Below are positions 11,101 to 18,395 of a stretch of DNA of 64,000 bases, piece after piece. The DNA comes from Streptomyces sp. RKAG293. GTDB lineage: Bacteria; Actinomycetota; Actinomycetes; Streptomycetales; Streptomycetaceae. Numbering within the stretch: position 1 is the stretch's first letter; each line of letters opens with the position of its first letter. The notes under the pieces were generated by a model. The model was not told the DNA's origin and searched no databases. It saw only the letters and a program-made list of their open reading frames with translations. The translations under genes were made by a program, and so were the position numbers. The stretch lies in assembly GCF_023701745.1 (NCBI RefSeq), contig NZ_JAJOZB010000001.1:4222501-4286500 (forward strand), in the 5' to 3' direction.

Positions 11101-12742
11101 CAACGGTCGGACCCTCACCAACGACTACGACGTACTGGGCCGGCGAACACGCCGCAGCACTCCCTCCGGGGTCGTGGGCACGTGGGACTTCGATGCCGGT
11201 CACCGTCCGGTGTCCTTGCACACCGCAGGCCGGACCCTCTCCTTCGCCCACGATCACGCCGGGCGGGAGACCGAGCGGCACCTGTCGGACACCATCAGCC
11301 TCACACATGCCTGGGACGCGAACGGCCGCCTCGTCTCCCAGGACCTCACCCGAACGGACTTCAGCTCCTCCGGTCCCTCCGCACAGCGCCTCCTGCAACA
11401 GCGCGCCTACAGCTACAGGTCCGATGGCCGCATCACTGCCATCGAGGATCTTCACACCGGCACACGGCGCTTCGACCTCGACCCGGCCGGCCGGGTCACA
11501 GCTGTGCATGGTGCCGGCTGGCGTGAGGAGTACGCCTACGACGCGGCCGGGAACCTGACCCATGCCGCGTGGCCCGGGGAATCGGACGCGCAGGGCGACC
11601 GTGCCTTCGAGGGCACCTTGGTCCGCAGGGCGGGCCGCAACCACTACACCTACGACGACCTCGGACGCGTCGTCAGGCGGAGCCGGAAACTGCTGTCGGG
11701 AGGCAGTCGGACGTGGACGTACGCCTGGAACGGCGACAACCAGTTGACCTCCCTCATCACACCCGATGGCGCGCGGTGGCGCTACCTCTACGATCCGCTC
11801 GGCCGACGTATCGGCAAACACCGGATCGCCGTGGACGGGACGTCGGTGCTGGAGCGTACAGACTTCACCTGGGACGGGACGCGGCTCGCCGAGCGGATCG
11901 TTGCCGGATCCGACGCTGGCGGGGCGAGCCGCATCACGACCTGGGAATGGGATCCCGCGTCGCATCGCGCCATGACCCAGACCGACCGTTCGTCGCCCCG
12001 GGATGTCCTGGACGCGCCCCAGGACGAGATCGACGAGCGCTTCTACGCCATCGTCACCGACTCGGTGGGCACCCCCACCGAGATGGTCGACGCCCGTGGA
12101 CACATCGCGTGGAGATCGCGGGCCACGGTGTGGGGTGTACCCGCTCGGGGTGAGCACGACGAGACCGGTGCCGAGGATGGAAGCGGCGCCGGGGCGGACT
12201 GTCCGCTGCGGTTCCCGGGGCAGTACCTCGACACCGAGAGCGGTCTGCACTACAACCTTCACCGCTACTATGCGCCGGAGACGGCCCGCTATCAGACGCC
12301 GGACCCTCTCGGCCTGCTGCCGGCACCCGATCCCTACGCGTACATCCGCAACCCGCTCTCGTGGACAGATCCGCTCGGCCTGGCCTGCGACGATTTCCCC
12401 ATCTACCGGTCGCCGAAGAAGGTTGACGAGGCGTACGAGCGTGCCCACGGCCCGAATCCTGCCAATCACCGGCCCACTCCCGACACCGATGGGAAGGCCT
12501 ACTTCGGCGAGCACAGTGTCGCCGCGGAGTACCAGGGGATCGGAAGCTACGCCGACGGCATGGTCCGCTACGACATGGACCCCAAGTTCCTTACCGAGTT
12601 CGAGGACTGCATCCACCGATACGACTGGAAGGGCCCGGGCGGCAAGCCACGCATCGAGTTCGCCATCCCGGCGGCCAGACTCGACCGGTTCAATGAACTC
12701 ACCAGGAATCGCACCTGGATGCCGATGAGTGGAGGCAGCTGA
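8162..12742 (+). CDS. Rhs/YD-repeat polymorphic toxin with WXG100-like N-terminus
   Basis: This 1526-residue protein is built like a secreted polymorphic toxin. Residues about 15-105 are helical with a WAG turn (DWAGLAGDAYREQF), resembling ESX/WXG100 substrates. A coiled-coil-like stretch follows, then two hydrophobic helices (about 239-280). Residues 351-480 resemble the DUF6531 cap (CELDPIDVATGDVL). Roughly 850 residues of YD repeats come next, then the Rhs core with GLHYNLHRYYAP and a closing DPLGL at about 1406. The last 118 residues are a variable tip with no sure match; IYRSP, AYFGEHSVAAEY and RIEFAIP are loosely reminiscent of ADP-ribosyltransferase folds. Start GTG 8162 follows GGGGGAGAAGC. 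A small gene, probably immunity, starts one base after its stop. Confidence 0.93.
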   Translation: MANRPTDWHVLDLDRDPVPGDPFEVKELARKLGDFADDVSSALRSVKGLSGNNAVQDWAGLAGDAYREQFGDLPGELTKLEKSYRLASGALETYWPKLETAQADADRALAQGRTARQDLDAAKTTQGTANDWVKRAGDKSKEYQADPKPGVEPPSADEVRTATRNALDASNAQKSANTAVHDAQQRLDAAKELAAQAAHLRDTAASTAEHALHEASDAGIKNKHWWEKAVDWVADHWDDIVAVCKVIVAVLGIVVMIIGGPLAWIVLAAALVVLADTLVKYAQGKASLWDVAFAALDCIPMFKGLTTAGGLLKMAKSLPKLMKGMGSHLGDLAGAFRKGLSGLRKEGKALDGKPCELDPIDVATGDVLLVQADVSLPGVLPFLLKRVHVSSYRAGRRFGASWASTVDQRLVIDDQGVIFHAEDGSTLYYPVPVSNGMTLPVVGPQWPLAWDGTPGGPITITDIAAGHILHFDPSGPKLPPTDPQTMELPLRTLTDRNGNRIDFDHADDGSLAEIRHSAGYRVQVETTNSRITELRLLGGSDRPVLQRFAYDDAGRLIKAYGATGHPLVFSYDAEGRITGWTDRSDTAYTYSYDDQGRCVRAEGSGGFLSGSLAYDDETRTTRVTDSLGHAKTFTMNEAYQLVSETDSLGNLTLRSWDSQDRLLSLTDPLGRTTLYEYDSAGNPVTVTRPDGATATTQYNDLGLPVRVKDFDGSCWERGYDERGNLLTVTDPVRATTTYGRNDQGHLISVTDALGSTAYIDTDHAGLPVAVTDALGAVTRYQRDPDGRIARVTDAGGASTVLEWGDEGRPRRRVLPDGSAEHWEYNDEGNLVAHTDTTGSTTRYEIGHFGLVRARTEPDGSRLEFSYDTELRLTEVVNAQGLTWSYTHDEAGRVIRETDFNTRTLDYLYDASGRLVRRSPDTGPPTLYGRDELGRIVDRRTGDSITVFERDALGRIVRTTNSDAELAFELDPAGRVLSESCNGRTLTNDYDVLGRRTRRSTPSGVVGTWDFDAGHRPVSLHTAGRTLSFAHDHAGRETERHLSDTISLTHAWDANGRLVSQDLTRTDFSSSGPSAQRLLQQRAYSYRSDGRITAIEDLHTGTRRFDLDPAGRVTAVHGAGWREEYAYDAAGNLTHAAWPGESDAQGDRAFEGTLVRRAGRNHYTYDDLGRVVRRSRKLLSGGSRTWTYAWNGDNQLTSLITPDGARWRYLYDPLGRRIGKHRIAVDGTSVLERTDFTWDGTRLAERIVAGSDAGGASRITTWEWDPASHRAMTQTDRSSPRDVLDAPQDEIDERFYAIVTDSVGTPTEMVDARGHIAWRSRATVWGVPARGEHDETGAEDGSGAGADCPLRFPGQYLDTESGLHYNLHRYYAPETARYQTPDPLGLLPAPDPYAYIRNPLSWTDPLGLACDDFPIYRSPKKVDEAYERAHGPNPANHRPTPDTDGKAYFGEHSVAAEYQGIGSYADGMVRYDMDPKFLTEFEDCIHRYDWKGPGGKPRIEFAIPAARLDRFNELTRNRTWMPMSGGS

Positions 12743-12743
12743 T

Positions 12744-13007
12744 ATGACGGTGGCCGTGCACGAAGAACTGGACGTACGGGTGGTGTCGGCCCGTCCCTGG
12801 GGCCTGATCGTCGCCTTGGGGGATGGCGAGGAGGGCCTCATCGACAATACGAAGATTCCGGCATGGCGGGATGGCGGAGACCTGCCGTCAGCCGGAACGG
12901 AGCTTCACGTAGTAGTTCTCGATGAAACCAGGACTCCGATCCGCCTCAGTGCCATGGCCGAGGATTGGGAGATCGCCCGGAGACTGCGATCAGGCGGACA
13001 GTTCTGA
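12744..13007 (+). CDS. Small S1/OB-like protein, putative immunity partner of the Rhs toxin
   Basis: This 87-residue protein reads like a single S1-type OB fold: VRVVSARPWGLIVALGDG, then EGLID and a later GTELHVVVLDE strand. It has no signal peptide and should be cytoplasmic. The ATG at 12744 is one base after the Rhs stop, and GGAGG (12731-12735) lies eight bases upstream inside the Rhs gene, so the two are co-translated. Position and size are what is expected of a cognate immunity protein; that role is inferred. S1-like proteins also bind RNA, so an alternative is a regulatory function. Confidence 0.8.
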   Translation: MTVAVHEELDVRVVSARPWGLIVALGDGEEGLIDNTKIPAWRDGGDLPSAGTELHVVVLDETRTPIRLSAMAEDWEIARRLRSGGQF

Positions 13008-13081
13008 GCGCGGAAATCGGGACCCGCTGGTCGGCGGAGACCGACCGGGTACTGCGACTGGCCGGCTGGTACCCCGGCCGC
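13004..13081 (+). pseudogene. N-terminal remnant of a SUKH-3-like immunity gene
   Basis: In the +2 frame, right after the S1-like gene, the sequence reads TRWSAETDRVLRLAGWYPGR. This closely resembles the start of SUKH-3 family immunity proteins as I know them. There is no start codon with a ribosome-binding site, and the similarity stops after about 30 residues, just before the end of otsB. I read it as the stub of an older immunity gene. Confidence 0.55.
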
Positions 13082-13135
13082 AGTGAGGAAGCCGGAACCT
13101 GCCTCTACCCCATCGGCGACGCTGCGCCGCCCCCG

Positions 13136-13981
13136 TTACCCCAGCGCGTCCGCCAGTGCGTTGAGGAGGTCCACCACGCCCTTCGGGCCGTCGACGACGA
13201 GGTCGGAGCGGGCGACGAGTTCTGGGGGGACCTCGCCGGAGGCGGTGCCGCTGCAGACGAGGATGCCGGGGAGGCCTTCGCCGCGGAGGCGTTCGACGGC
13301 GCCGAAGGCGGCGAGGTCGCCGAGGTCGTCGCCGGCGTAGAGCACCGAGCCGGCGTCGGCCTCGCGGAGGTAGGAGGCGAGGGCGACGCCCTTGTCCATG
13401 CCGGGGGGCCGCAGCTCCAGGACGAGGCGGCCGGGCTCGACGATGAGGCCGTGGCGGGCGGCGAGTTCGTTCAGGGGGTCGCGGAGGGCTTCGAACGCGG
13501 CTTCGGGGTTCTCGGTGCGGCGGGTGTGGACGGCGACCGCGCGTCCCTTGTCCTCTATCCAGGTGCCGCGCCAGGCGCCGATCCGGTCGAGGAAGCCGGG
13601 CAGCTCGGCCCGTACCGCGTCGACGCCGGAGTGGTCGCCCGCGGACTTCACCTCGCCGCTGACCGCGTCCCAGCGTTCCGCGCCGTAGTGGCCGAGGACG
13701 ACGAGCCGCTCCAGTCCCGGCACGCCGGCGAAGCCGCCGTACCGGACCGCGACGCCCGCCGGGCGGCCGGTGATCACGGCCACCGCCCCCAGGTGAGGGG
13801 CGAGCCGGGCGAGTGCGGGCACCGCGCCCGGGTGGGCGCGGGCGCTCTCGGGGTCGGGCACGATCGGCGCCAGGGTGCCGTCGAAATCGAGGGCGACCAC
13901 AGCACGTTCGGGGTTCGCGAGGAACGCCGCGAGCCCTTCCTTGCCGTCGGACGTGGACGAGGTCAGCAGGTGACTGCTCAT
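13136..13981 (-). CDS. otsB: Trehalose-6-phosphate phosphatase (HAD)
   Basis: OtsB dephosphorylates trehalose-6-phosphate to trehalose. The HAD motif I nucleophile is in ALDFDGTLAPI, motif II in VAVITGRP, and motif IV in LYAGDDLGDLAAF; the length of 281 residues is normal. I start at the ATG 13981 (MSSHLLTSS) because the minus strand shows TAGGGT seven bases before it, a leaderless arrangement; the longer frame upstream is proline-rich and has no start signal. It faces the Rhs cassette and completes the OtsAB pathway with otsA. Confidence 0.93.
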   Translation of the reverse strand: MSSHLLTSSTSDGKEGLAAFLANPERAVVALDFDGTLAPIVPDPESARAHPGAVPALARLAPHLGAVAVITGRPAGVAVRYGGFAGVPGLERLVVLGHYGAERWDAVSGEVKSAGDHSGVDAVRAELPGFLDRIGAWRGTWIEDKGRAVAVHTRRTENPEAAFEALRDPLNELAARHGLIVEPGRLVLELRPPGMDKGVALASYLREADAGSVLYAGDDLGDLAAFGAVERLRGEGLPGILVCSGTASGEVPPELVARSDLVVDGPKGVVDLLNALADALG

Positions 13982-14106
13982 GCCCCCGACCCTACCGAGG
14001 GGAGGAGGGGCAGAGGAGGGGGCGTGCGAAGCACTTCGTTGGAAGGGTGGTGGCGGGCGACGAACGGGCACACGGGAGCATGCGCGCGTTCAGTGCGTCG
14101 TCCGCG

Positions 14107-14352
14107 TCAGCGCGCATCGCGGCGGGTGTCCCGGGCGCGGCGCAGCCGGTTGACGGTCACCGGGTCGTGGGCGAGTGCCCGGGCGTCGTCGAGGAGGGCA
14201 TTGAGGAGCTGGTAGTAGCGGGTGGCCGACATGCCCAGCTGCTCCCTGATGGCGCGTTCCTTCGCCCCGGGGCCCGCCCAGGTGCGGGCGGCGAGGTCGA
14301 GGACGGCCCGGTCCTGGCCCGTCAGGCCCCCGCTCCCGTTCTCGCTCTCCAC
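14107..14352 (-). CDS. DUF3263 family protein
   Basis: This 81-residue protein has the actinobacterial DUF3263 signature: LDLAARTWAGPGAKERAIRE, then LGMSATRYYQLLNALLDD and HDPVTVNRLRR. It has a helix-turn-helix look and is presumed to bind DNA, but no function is established. The GTG at 14352 is preceded by GGAGGAG at good distance, which decides the start over GTG 14367. The gene sits between otsB and the sugar-binding lipoprotein gene, on the same strand as both. Confidence 0.85.
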   Translation of the reverse strand: MESENGSGGLTGQDRAVLDLAARTWAGPGAKERAIREQLGMSATRYYQLLNALLDDARALAHDPVTVNRLRRARDTRRDAR

Positions 14353-14423
14353 CCGCGTCTCCTCCACGTGACCGGCGACAAGGTGTCCGGTGACTGTGTC
14401 ACCGGCGGCAACGTGACCGATGA

Positions 14424-15701
14424 CTACTTGACCTTCTCCGCCGCGTCCTGGTTCTCGGCGAAGCGCTGCAGATCGCTGAGGACGGTCTTGGGGTCGGCGT
14501 GCACGGCGCCGCCGAGGACCTTCTTCATCTGGTCGCTGACCGGTCCCCAGGAGGTCTTGTCGACCGGGTAGAACTGGGCGGACGGCAGCAGGTCGATGAA
14601 CTTGATGAGGTCCTTGTCCTTGGGGTCCTTGCGCATCGCCTGCATCGCCGAGTTGGTCACCGGCAGCAGCCCGTACTCGTCGAGGAACTTGATCGAGTTC
14701 TCCGGGCTGTAGGAGAACTGCAGGAACTTGCCGATCTCGCCGCGGTGGCCGTTCTGCTTGAAGGCCATCATCCAGTCGGCGACACCGAGGGTCTCGGCCA
14801 TCGTGCCGCCGTCGCCGGGTATCTGCACGGCCTTGACCTTGATGCCCTTGGCGAGGGCCTGCTTGAGCAGCGTCGGGTGGCCGTTCACCATGCCGGCCTT
14901 GCCGGCCAGGAAGGCGTCGAAGACGGTGCGGCGGTTGGTCTTGGCCGGGTCGCTGCCGGTCAGGCCGGGCTGGACGAGGTTGTCCTTGAGCCACTCCATC
15001 GCCTCGACGTTCGGCTGGGAGTCGAGGGTGTAGCTGCCGACGGTGTCGGTGTACGAGCCCTGCTTGCCGAGCATCCAGATCAGGGACTCGGCCTGTGCTT
15101 CCTCGGGACCGAGCGGCAGCCCGTACGGCATCTTGACGCCGTGTTCCTTGAGCTTCTTCGCGTCGGCCGCGATGTCGGCCCAGGTCTTGGGCGCGTCCTT
15201 GATGCCCGCGTCGTCGAACAGCGTCTGGTTGTAGAAGAACATCCGGGAGCTGGAGACGAAGGGGATGCCGTACTGGGTGCGGTTCTGCTCGCCCGCGGTG
15301 GCCAGGGAGGGGATGAAGTCGGCCTGGGTGCTGATCGGGAACAGCTCGTCGGCGCTGTACAGCTGGCCCTTGGAGGCGTAGGCGGCGTAGGAGCCGATCT
15401 GGGCTATGTCCGGCGCCTTGCCGGCCTTGACCATCTCGGCGACCTTGGTGTCGACGTGGTCCCAGTCGATGACCTGGATGTCCACCTTGATGCCGGGGTT
15501 CTTGGCCTCGAAGGCACGGCCGAGCTCGTCCCAGTACTTCTTGGAGCTGGTGGCCGCGTCGGTGCCGTAGTCGGCCGCGACCATGTGCAGGGTCACGTCA
15601 CCGCCGAGGGCGCTGCTGCCACCGCATCCACTGAGTGTCGTCAGAGCCAGCGCCGCTGCGATACCCGCTGCCGCCGTGCCCAGGAGTCGTCGCCGGTGCA
15701 C
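14424..15701 (-). CDS. Sugar ABC transporter substrate-binding lipoprotein
   Basis: This 425-residue family-1 solute-binding protein has a twin-arginine-like start (HRRRLLGTAAAG), a hydrophobic stretch and a lipobox (TTLSGC), so it is exported and lipid-anchored. The mature part resembles sugar-binding proteins (NPGIKVDIQVIDWDHV, APDIAQIG, GKAGMVNGHPTLL). I start at GTG 15701; the open frame reaches 15794 but upstream residues are not signal-peptide-like. No permease or ATPase is adjacent, so it must use partners elsewhere. A dre-like box lies 91 bp upstream and nagK is divergent, suggesting an amino-sugar ligand and DasR control (inferred). Confidence 0.9.
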   Translation of the reverse strand: MHRRRLLGTAAAGIAAALALTTLSGCGGSSALGGDVTLHMVAADYGTDAATSSKKYWDELGRAFEAKNPGIKVDIQVIDWDHVDTKVAEMVKAGKAPDIAQIGSYAAYASKGQLYSADELFPISTQADFIPSLATAGEQNRTQYGIPFVSSSRMFFYNQTLFDDAGIKDAPKTWADIAADAKKLKEHGVKMPYGLPLGPEEAQAESLIWMLGKQGSYTDTVGSYTLDSQPNVEAMEWLKDNLVQPGLTGSDPAKTNRRTVFDAFLAGKAGMVNGHPTLLKQALAKGIKVKAVQIPGDGGTMAETLGVADWMMAFKQNGHRGEIGKFLQFSYSPENSIKFLDEYGLLPVTNSAMQAMRKDPKDKDLIKFIDLLPSAQFYPVDKTSWGPVSDQMKKVLGGAVHADPKTVLSDLQRFAENQDAAEKVK

Positions 15702-15791
15702 CGTTGTCCTACCGCCTTCATCCGCTTCATGCGCCCGCCCCCGCGCGTTTCCGGGGGCGTCAAGTGCCCGAGTCTGCCCGCGCTGCCCACC

Positions 15792-15807
15792 CAAGGTCTA
15801 CACCACG
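15792..15807 (-). promoter_or_regulatory. dre-like DasR box facing the sugar-binding gene
   Basis: CAAGGTCTACACCACG. The core GGTCTACACCA differs at one base from GGTCTAGACCA, the palindromic dre core bound by the GntR-family regulator DasR. It is 91 bp upstream of the sugar-binding lipoprotein gene. Confidence 0.6.
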
Positions 15808-15913
15808 GCTGTCTCGCTTCGGCAACACCCTTCCCCAACAGCGGGGACATAAGGGATGGAAGCCCGCAGAACAGGCGATTCGCCAGGGCCCGAAGGGTGA
15901 TCTTCATGGCGTA

Positions 15914-15929
15914 AGTGGACTAGACCTTT
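15914..15929 (+). promoter_or_regulatory. dre-like DasR box upstream of nagKA
   Basis: AGTGGACTAGACCTTT matches the dre consensus (A[CG]TGGTCTAGACCA[CG]T) at 13 of 16 positions, including a perfect CTAGACC. It lies 28 bp before the nagK start, where DasR would block transcription until amino-sugar phosphates accumulate. Confidence 0.75.
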
Positions 15930-15956
15930 CCCTGAGTAGAGGGGACACTGTCCTGC

Positions 15957-16898
15957 GTGAGACATGTCATCGCGCTCGATGTGGGCGGTACCGGAATGAA
16001 GGCCGCCCTGGTCGGGGAGGACGGCACGCTTCTGCATGAGGCGCGCCGGCCGACCGGACGGGAACGCGGCCCCGAGGCCGTGATCGCCACCATCCTCGGC
16101 TTCGCCGCCGATCTGCGGGACCACGGGATCCGCGAGTTCGGCGAACCCGCCGCCGCGGCCGGCGTCGCCGTGCCCGGGATCGTGGACGACACGGCCGGCA
16201 TCGCCGTCTACGCCGCCAACCTCGGCTGGCGCGACGTACCGCTGCGCGCGCTCGTTTCCGAACGGCTCGGCGGCATCCCCGTCGCCCTCGGGCACGACGT
16301 GCGCACCGGCGGTCTCGCCGAGGGCCGCATCGGGGCGGGCAACGGCGCCGACCGGTTCTTCTTCCTCCCGCTGGGCACCGGCATCGCGGGCGCCATCGGC
16401 ATCGACGGCCGCATCGAGGCGGGCGCGCACGGCTACGCGGGCGAGATCGGTCACATCGTCGTCCGGCCCGGCGGACCCCTCTGCGGCTGCGGGCAGCGCG
16501 GCTGCCTGGAGACGCTGGCCTCCGCCTCGGCCGTCTCCCGGGCGTGGGCGGCCGCCCTGGGCGATGAGGCCACCGACGACACGTCCGCCGCCGACTGCGC
16601 CAAGGCCGTCGAATCCGGCGACCCGCGCGCGCTGGCCGTCTGGCGCGACGCGATCGACGCGCTCGCCGACGGCCTGGTCACCGGCCTCACTCTTCTGGAC
16701 CCCCGGGTCCTCATCATCGGCGGCGGTCTGGCCGAAGCTGGGGACACACTCTTCGGCCCGCTGCGCGCGGCGGTCGAGGAACGCATCACGTTCCAGAAGC
16801 TGCCGCTCATCGTCCCCGCCGCCCTCGGGGACACCGCCGGATGCCTGGGCGCGGGTCTGCTCGCCTGGGATCTTCTCTCCGTGGAGGTAACCGCCTGA
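15957..16898 (+). CDS. nagK: ROK-family sugar kinase, N-acetylglucosamine kinase type
   Basis: This 313-residue ROK kinase phosphorylates a hexose with ATP; next to nagA and a dre box the substrate is most likely GlcNAc. It has the phosphate-binding DVGGTGMKAAL at the N-terminus and the ROK zinc signature CGCGQRGCLE near residue 180. GTG 15957 fits the conserved start MRHVIALDVGGT. The stop shares one base with the nagA ATG (TGATG), so both are translated together. Confidence 0.9.
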   Translation: MRHVIALDVGGTGMKAALVGEDGTLLHEARRPTGRERGPEAVIATILGFAADLRDHGIREFGEPAAAAGVAVPGIVDDTAGIAVYAANLGWRDVPLRALVSERLGGIPVALGHDVRTGGLAEGRIGAGNGADRFFFLPLGTGIAGAIGIDGRIEAGAHGYAGEIGHIVVRPGGPLCGCGQRGCLETLASASAVSRAWAAALGDEATDDTSAADCAKAVESGDPRALAVWRDAIDALADGLVTGLTLLDPRVLIIGGGLAEAGDTLFGPLRAAVEERITFQKLPLIVPAALGDTAGCLGAGLLAWDLLSVEVTA

Positions 16899-18052
16899 TG
16901 GCCCCCGTAACGACAACGCAGCGCACGGTACTGACCGGTGCCCGTGTGGTGCTGCCGTCCGGCGTCGTGGAGAACGGCCGGGTGACCGTCGACGGCGGCC
17001 GGATCGTGGCCGACGAGTCCGCCGAGGCCGGAACGGTCGACCTCAGCGGGTACACGGTCGTTCCCGGTTTCGTCGACATCCACAACCACGGCGGCGGCGG
17101 GGCCTCCTTCACCTCGGGGACTCCCGAGGAGATCCTCACCGGCGTCCGCACCCACCGCGAGCACGGCACGACCACCGTCGTCGCGTCGACCGTCACCGGT
17201 GAGATGGACGTCCTGGCGCAGCGCGCGGCGCTGCTGTCGGAGCTCGTCGAGCAGGGCGACCTGGCCGGCATCCACTTCGAGGGCCCGTTCATCTCGCCGT
17301 GCCGCAAGGGCGCGCACATGGAGTCGCTGCTGCGCGACCCCGACCCGGCCGAGGTCCGCAAGCTCATCGACGCCGCCCGCGGCACCGCCAAGATGGTCAC
17401 CCTCGCCACCGAACTGCCCGGCGGTCTGGACTCGGTGCGGCTGCTCGTCGAGCACGGCGTGATCGCCGCCATCGGCCACACCGACGCGACGTACGAGCAG
17501 ACGATCGAGGCCATCGAGGCGGGCGCGACCGTCGCCACGCACCTGTTCAACGCGATGCCCACGCTCAACCACCGTGCCCCCGGCCCGATCGCGGCGCTGC
17601 TGGAGGACGAGCGGGTCACCGTCGAGCTGATCAACGACGGCACGCATCTGCACCCCGCGGTGCTGGAGCTCGCCTTCGGCAGCGCGGGCGCGGACCGGGT
17701 CGCGTTCATCACCGACGCGATGGACGCGGCCGGGTTCGGGGACGGGCACTACGACCTCGGCCCGATGGCCGTCGAGGTGAAGGACGGGGTCGCCCGGCTC
17801 GTCGAGAACGGCTCCATCGCCGGCTCCACCCTCACCCTGGACACCGCCTTCAAGCGCGCCGTCACCGTCGACCGGCTGTCCCTGGCCGACACCGTGCGGG
17901 CGATCTCGGCCAACCCGGCGCGGCTGCTCGGCCAGTACGACCGGATCGGCTCGCTGGAGGCCGGCAAGGACGCGGACCTGGTGGTGCTCGACGCCTCGTA
18001 CGACCTGGTCGGCGTGATGCGCAAGGGCGAATGGATCGTCCGGCCCTCCTGA
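16898..18052 (+). CDS. nagA: N-acetylglucosamine-6-phosphate deacetylase
   Basis: NagA deacetylates GlcNAc-6-P to glucosamine-6-P, feeding glycolysis and cell-wall synthesis. The 384-residue amidohydrolase has the metal-site segment FVDIHNHGGGG, the substrate loop HFEGPFISP, AAIGHTDATYEQ, ATHLFNAMP, and the catalytic Asp in FITDAMDAAG. ATG 16898 overlaps the nagK stop and follows GTGGAGGT. It processes the GlcNAc-6-P made both by NagK and, from cell-wall recycling, by MurQ. Confidence 0.95.
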   Translation: MAPVTTTQRTVLTGARVVLPSGVVENGRVTVDGGRIVADESAEAGTVDLSGYTVVPGFVDIHNHGGGGASFTSGTPEEILTGVRTHREHGTTTVVASTVTGEMDVLAQRAALLSELVEQGDLAGIHFEGPFISPCRKGAHMESLLRDPDPAEVRKLIDAARGTAKMVTLATELPGGLDSVRLLVEHGVIAAIGHTDATYEQTIEAIEAGATVATHLFNAMPTLNHRAPGPIAALLEDERVTVELINDGTHLHPAVLELAFGSAGADRVAFITDAMDAAGFGDGHYDLGPMAVEVKDGVARLVENGSIAGSTLTLDTAFKRAVTVDRLSLADTVRAISANPARLLGQYDRIGSLEAGKDADLVVLDASYDLVGVMRKGEWIVRPS

Positions 18053-18059
18053 GGCCGCC

Positions 18060-18395
18060 GGGGAGCCCGCCCACGCCGCCGAGGAGGCCCGCAGACGCGG
18101 TGCACGGGCCGTGGGCGGCCTCACCGGGCGCCGAGGGCGTCCTGGCGGTGACGGAGGACGCCACGTGGCGGGCGGTGCCGCCGGGCCGGCTCACGGGCAA
18201 CCCGACGGGCGCCGGCGACCCGGCCGTCGCGGGACCGCTCTCCGGCCTCGTCGAGGGACTGGACCGGCCGGGCCGGCCGGCCCCGCGCGGTCGCGCTGTC
18301 CGCCGCGACCGTACCGGCGCCCGCGGCGGGCGCGTTCGACCGGGCGGCGTACGAAGAGCTGCTCGGGCGCGTCGAGGTGACGGCCGTTCCGCGCG
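18060..18395 (+). pseudogene. Decayed C-terminal fragment of a PfkB-family sugar kinase
   Basis: Directly after nagA the coding signal is split over frames: GEPAHAAEEARRRGARAV in frame 3, then GVLAVTEDATWRAVPPGRL and LTGNPTGAGDPAVAGPL in frame 1, then DRAAYEELLGRVEV in a third register. NPTGAGD is the PfkB signature with the catalytic Asp. No start codon and no N-terminal half remain. The most likely ancestor is a phosphofructokinase-like kinase that ended the nagKA operon. Confidence 0.75.

Noticed and set aside
8162..12742. Rhs repeats considered as DNA repeats or a CRISPR-like array
   Set aside because: Similarity is at protein level (YD repeats) with no exact repeated DNA units or regular spacers.
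10037..12847. 936-codon minus-strand frame opposite the Rhs gene
   Set aside because: Shadow of the strongly biased YD-repeat coding sequence.
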